Shown here: positions 62,431 through 64,000 of the stretch, one piece after another
Numbering within the stretch: the first letter of the stretch is position 1
How the letters are laid out: each line of letters begins with the position of its first letter
Assembly: GCF_002259745.1 (NCBI RefSeq)
Contig: NZ_MWWW01000028.1
Location: 1 to 64,000, forward strand
DNA length: 64,000 nucleotides
Direction of reading: 5' to 3'
Origin: Bifidobacterium myosotis
Lineage (GTDB): Bacteria; Actinomycetota; Actinomycetes; Actinomycetales; Bifidobacteriaceae
The notes under the pieces: generated by a model
Seen by the model: the letters and a program-made list of their open reading frames with translations, nothing else
Told to the model about the DNA's origin: nothing
Databases searched by the model: none
Made by a program: the position numbers and the translations under genes

Positions 62431-63101
62431 CAGACGATGCCGGCCTTGACGAAGTGCTTCCTGAGCATCCTCTGTCCGAACCAGCCGCCGAGGGCCGCGC
62501 AGACCAGGATCGCGCCCATCGCCAGGAAGAACGAGCCGGTGTTGATGTTGGCGAAGACGCCATCGATGTACGCCGCGTCCTTGCCGCGCGCCTGAAGGCT
62601 CGCCACGTAGGCGTCCTTCATGAACCACAGCGGCAGGATCGGGCCGGTCAGGCCGTAGGAGAAGACCACGTAGCTGACGAGCAGCAGCGCCTTGCTCTTG
62701 TACTTGCCGGCGCGCGCGATGAGGTCGGCGGCCACGGGGAAGACAATGCTGGCGATGAACGAGAGCACGAAGTGGCCGGAGACGAACAGGAACAGGCCGA
62801 CCACCAGTCCCATGACGGTGATGCCGCCGAACTTGCCGAGACGGGCCGCGAGCAGCATGTACACGCAGCCGGAGATCAGCGCGGCCACGGCCGGCAGGAA
62901 GATCGAGCCGAAGCCGCCCATGACGAGGGTGCTCACGAGCGTGGCGATGCACACCATCACGAAGTACAGCGCCGCGAACACGCCGATGGTGATGAGGTCG
63001 GAGACCTGGAGTTTGCCGGGCTTGCCGGCTTCCGTCGCGGGCTGCGGTGTGGACTGCACGGTCTGGTTCGGGGTTTCTGCGGGCGTATTCGGTGAGGTCA
63101 C
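62430..63101 (-). CDS. ECF transporter S component, Trep_Strep-like
   Basis: The ~223-residue protein has a hydrophilic N-terminus (Thr/Pro/Gln-rich, ~1-28) and about six membrane helices starting at DLITIGVFAALYFVMVCIAT. It matches the Trep_Strep S-component family (KYKSKALLLVSYVVFSYGLTGP, AYIDGVFANINTGSF); its substrate is not settled. The coupled ZinT-like gene suggests a metal or metal-linked cofactor, which is inference. The start is taken as GTG at 63101; there is no strong ribosome site, and the longer frame from 63317 has no family support. Confidence 0.8.
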   Translation of the reverse strand: MTSPNTPAETPNQTVQSTPQPATEAGKPGKLQVSDLITIGVFAALYFVMVCIATLVSTLVMGGFGSIFLPAVAALISGCVYMLLAARLGKFGGITVMGLVVGLFLFVSGHFVLSFIASIVFPVAADLIARAGKYKSKALLLVSYVVFSYGLTGPILPLWFMKDAYVASLQARGKDAAYIDGVFANINTGSFFLAMGAILVCAALGGWFGQRMLRKHFVKAGIV

Positions 63102-63410
63102 GATGATTCCGTTTCGTATGAGTTCGCGTGGATGTTCGTATGAATGGATGATGGTCCTCTCGCCAATGTATCGGTGATTCAGGGGAAAGGCAATACCCAA
63201 TTTTCCACCGGGCGCTTTCGGCCTGTCGCGCCGGATAGGGCTGTCAGGATGACTCGGGCTTGCGCAGGTCGATATGAATCGGGCGGGGCATGTTCCTCGT
63301 CGTGCACGGTGCGTCACGGATTCTGCGGCGTATCACGCTGCACGCGCACGACCACGCACGACCATGTAAAGACCATGTAGGACCACGCAGGAAGACCCGT
63401 CGTGCTGCTT
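63102..63410. promoter_or_regulatory. Spacer between the kinase 3' end and the ECF operon start
   Basis: These 309 bases must hold the ECF operon promoter (reverse strand) and the kinase transcript end. Visible features are direct repeats near 63347-63390 (CGACCACGCACGACCATG, GACCATGTA twice). I see no convincing promoter boxes, terminator or small gene. Confidence 0.4.
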
Positions 63411-63998
63411 TCAGAACAGGATCGTGGCGCGGAATCGACCATCCTCGGTTCGTCCCAGTTCCAGCGCGGCGCCCATCGCCTTGCATGCGGCTTCCGCGAT
63501 GGACAGGCCCAGCCCCACGCCGGGCACTGCGCTGATGCGCGAGTTGGTGCCGCGATGGAACGGCTGCATGAGGTCGTCCAGATCGTCCGGCAGCGTCTCG
63601 TCGGTGGTGTTCGTCACGGTCAGGGCGATGGTTCCGCCGTGGGCCGTCATGCGAGGCACGGTGTCGCCGTCCGTTGTCTCGCCGCTGGTCGTCTTCCCGT
63701 TCCCGTCGGCATCCGTGCCGGCATCCGCATCGATGGCGATCTTAATCGAGCCGTCCTGCACGTTGTGCACCGCGGCGTTGCGGATCAGATTGCCCACTGC
63801 AAGCGCCAGCAACGACGGATTGACGGGCACCGTGACGGGACCGGCGGATGAGTCCGGGCGATCGACCTGCACGGTGACGCTGTGCTCCCGCACGTCCGCG
63901 CCGATATCCTCAAGCGCGGCATCCACGCAATCGTTCAGGTTCGCGGCGGCGGTGCCGTCCGTTATGGTGCGGTCGCCGATGACGCTGAGGCTGCTGCC
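63411..63998 (-). CDS. Sensor histidine kinase, C-terminal part (gene runs off right edge)
   Basis: The frame is open to the window edge, so only the last ~195 residues are seen. They form most of an HATPase_c domain: N box NLIRNAAVHN, a region with an Asp/Gly/Thr-rich insert (DADAGTDADGNGKTTSGETT) where the G1/D box would lie, F-box-like LMQPFHRGTNSR, and G2 box GVGLGLSIAEAACKAMG. The preceding segment (SVIGDRTITDGTAANLNDCV) is the usual linker from the HisKA domain, which lies outside. The GTG at 63926 is internal and not the gene start. The cognate regulator is not visible. Confidence 0.85.
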   Translation of the reverse strand, partial: GSSLSVIGDRTITDGTAAANLNDCVDAALEDIGADVREHSVTVQVDRPDSSAGPVTVPVNPSLLALAVGNLIRNAAVHNVQDGSIKIAIDADAGTDADGNGKTTSGETTDGDTVPRMTAHGGTIALTVTNTTDETLPDDLDDLMQPFHRGTNSRISAVPGVGLGLSIAEAACKAMGAALELGRTEDGRFRATILF

Positions 63999-64000
63999 AC

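Overview
The window looks like a chromosomal segment of a high-GC actinobacterium, most likely a Bifidobacterium. The support is strong GC bias in coding DNA, the runs metE-metF, glnE, pyrB-pyrI-pyrC-pyrF-pyrK-pyrD-pyrE and kdpFABCDE, actinobacterial protein forms (PyrF subfamily 2, an ABC-F with two NBDs), -10-like boxes very close to start codons, and many small palindromic intergenic repeats. No rRNA, tRNA or CRISPR array was seen.

Region 1 (1-554) is the 3' end of an ISL3-like insertion sequence. It is followed by a nested palindromic repeat cluster (about 600-961) and a reverse-strand esterase gene (1005-1727). Region 2 (2047-20368) is a complete type 1 BREX phage-defence island: brxA, brxB, brxC, pglX, pglZ and brxL. 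Two extra genes sit between brxC and pglX (a DUF4143 AAA ATPase and a Sel1-repeat protein). Three more sit between pglX and pglZ (an AlbA_2/HTH regulator and a MazEF-type toxin-antitoxin pair). Most starts overlap the preceding stop by 1-4 bases, so the island probably works as one coupled expression unit. pglX carries a low-GC presumed target-recognition segment, two in-frame inverted repeat elements flanking it, and a perfect 53-bp palindrome at its beginning. BrxL appears to end in an MIT_C/phospholipase-D-like domain rather than a Lon-like domain.

Region 3 (20499-36280) is housekeeping: a tRNA m1A methyltransferase, a SixA-like phosphatase, metE and metF (methionine), glnE (control of glutamine synthetase), and the complete dedicated part of pyrimidine synthesis except carbamoyl-phosphate synthase, closed by a clear intrinsic terminator. 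Region 4 (36404-44243) holds two tandem paralogous single-pass membrane proteins, a LysR regulator, a heterodimeric ABC exporter divergent from it, and a HAD hydrolase.

Region 5 (44689-53356) is the high-affinity potassium system. Two 30-residue membrane peptides (the second is KdpF) precede kdpA, kdpB and kdpC, followed by the sensor kinase kdpD and regulator kdpE. Region 6 (53481-63998) holds a fused NAD(P)H-hydrate repair enzyme, an ABC-F protein, a short-chain dehydrogenase, an 800-base repeat-filled spacer, and a reverse-strand ECF transporter operon (S, T, fused A-A') coupled to a ZinT-like protein. It ends with the C-terminal part of a histidine kinase cut by the window edge.

At least five different families of hairpin-forming repeats fill the spacers, and one of them has entered the coding sequence of pglX. 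All names rest on motif recognition by eye; no database search was run.
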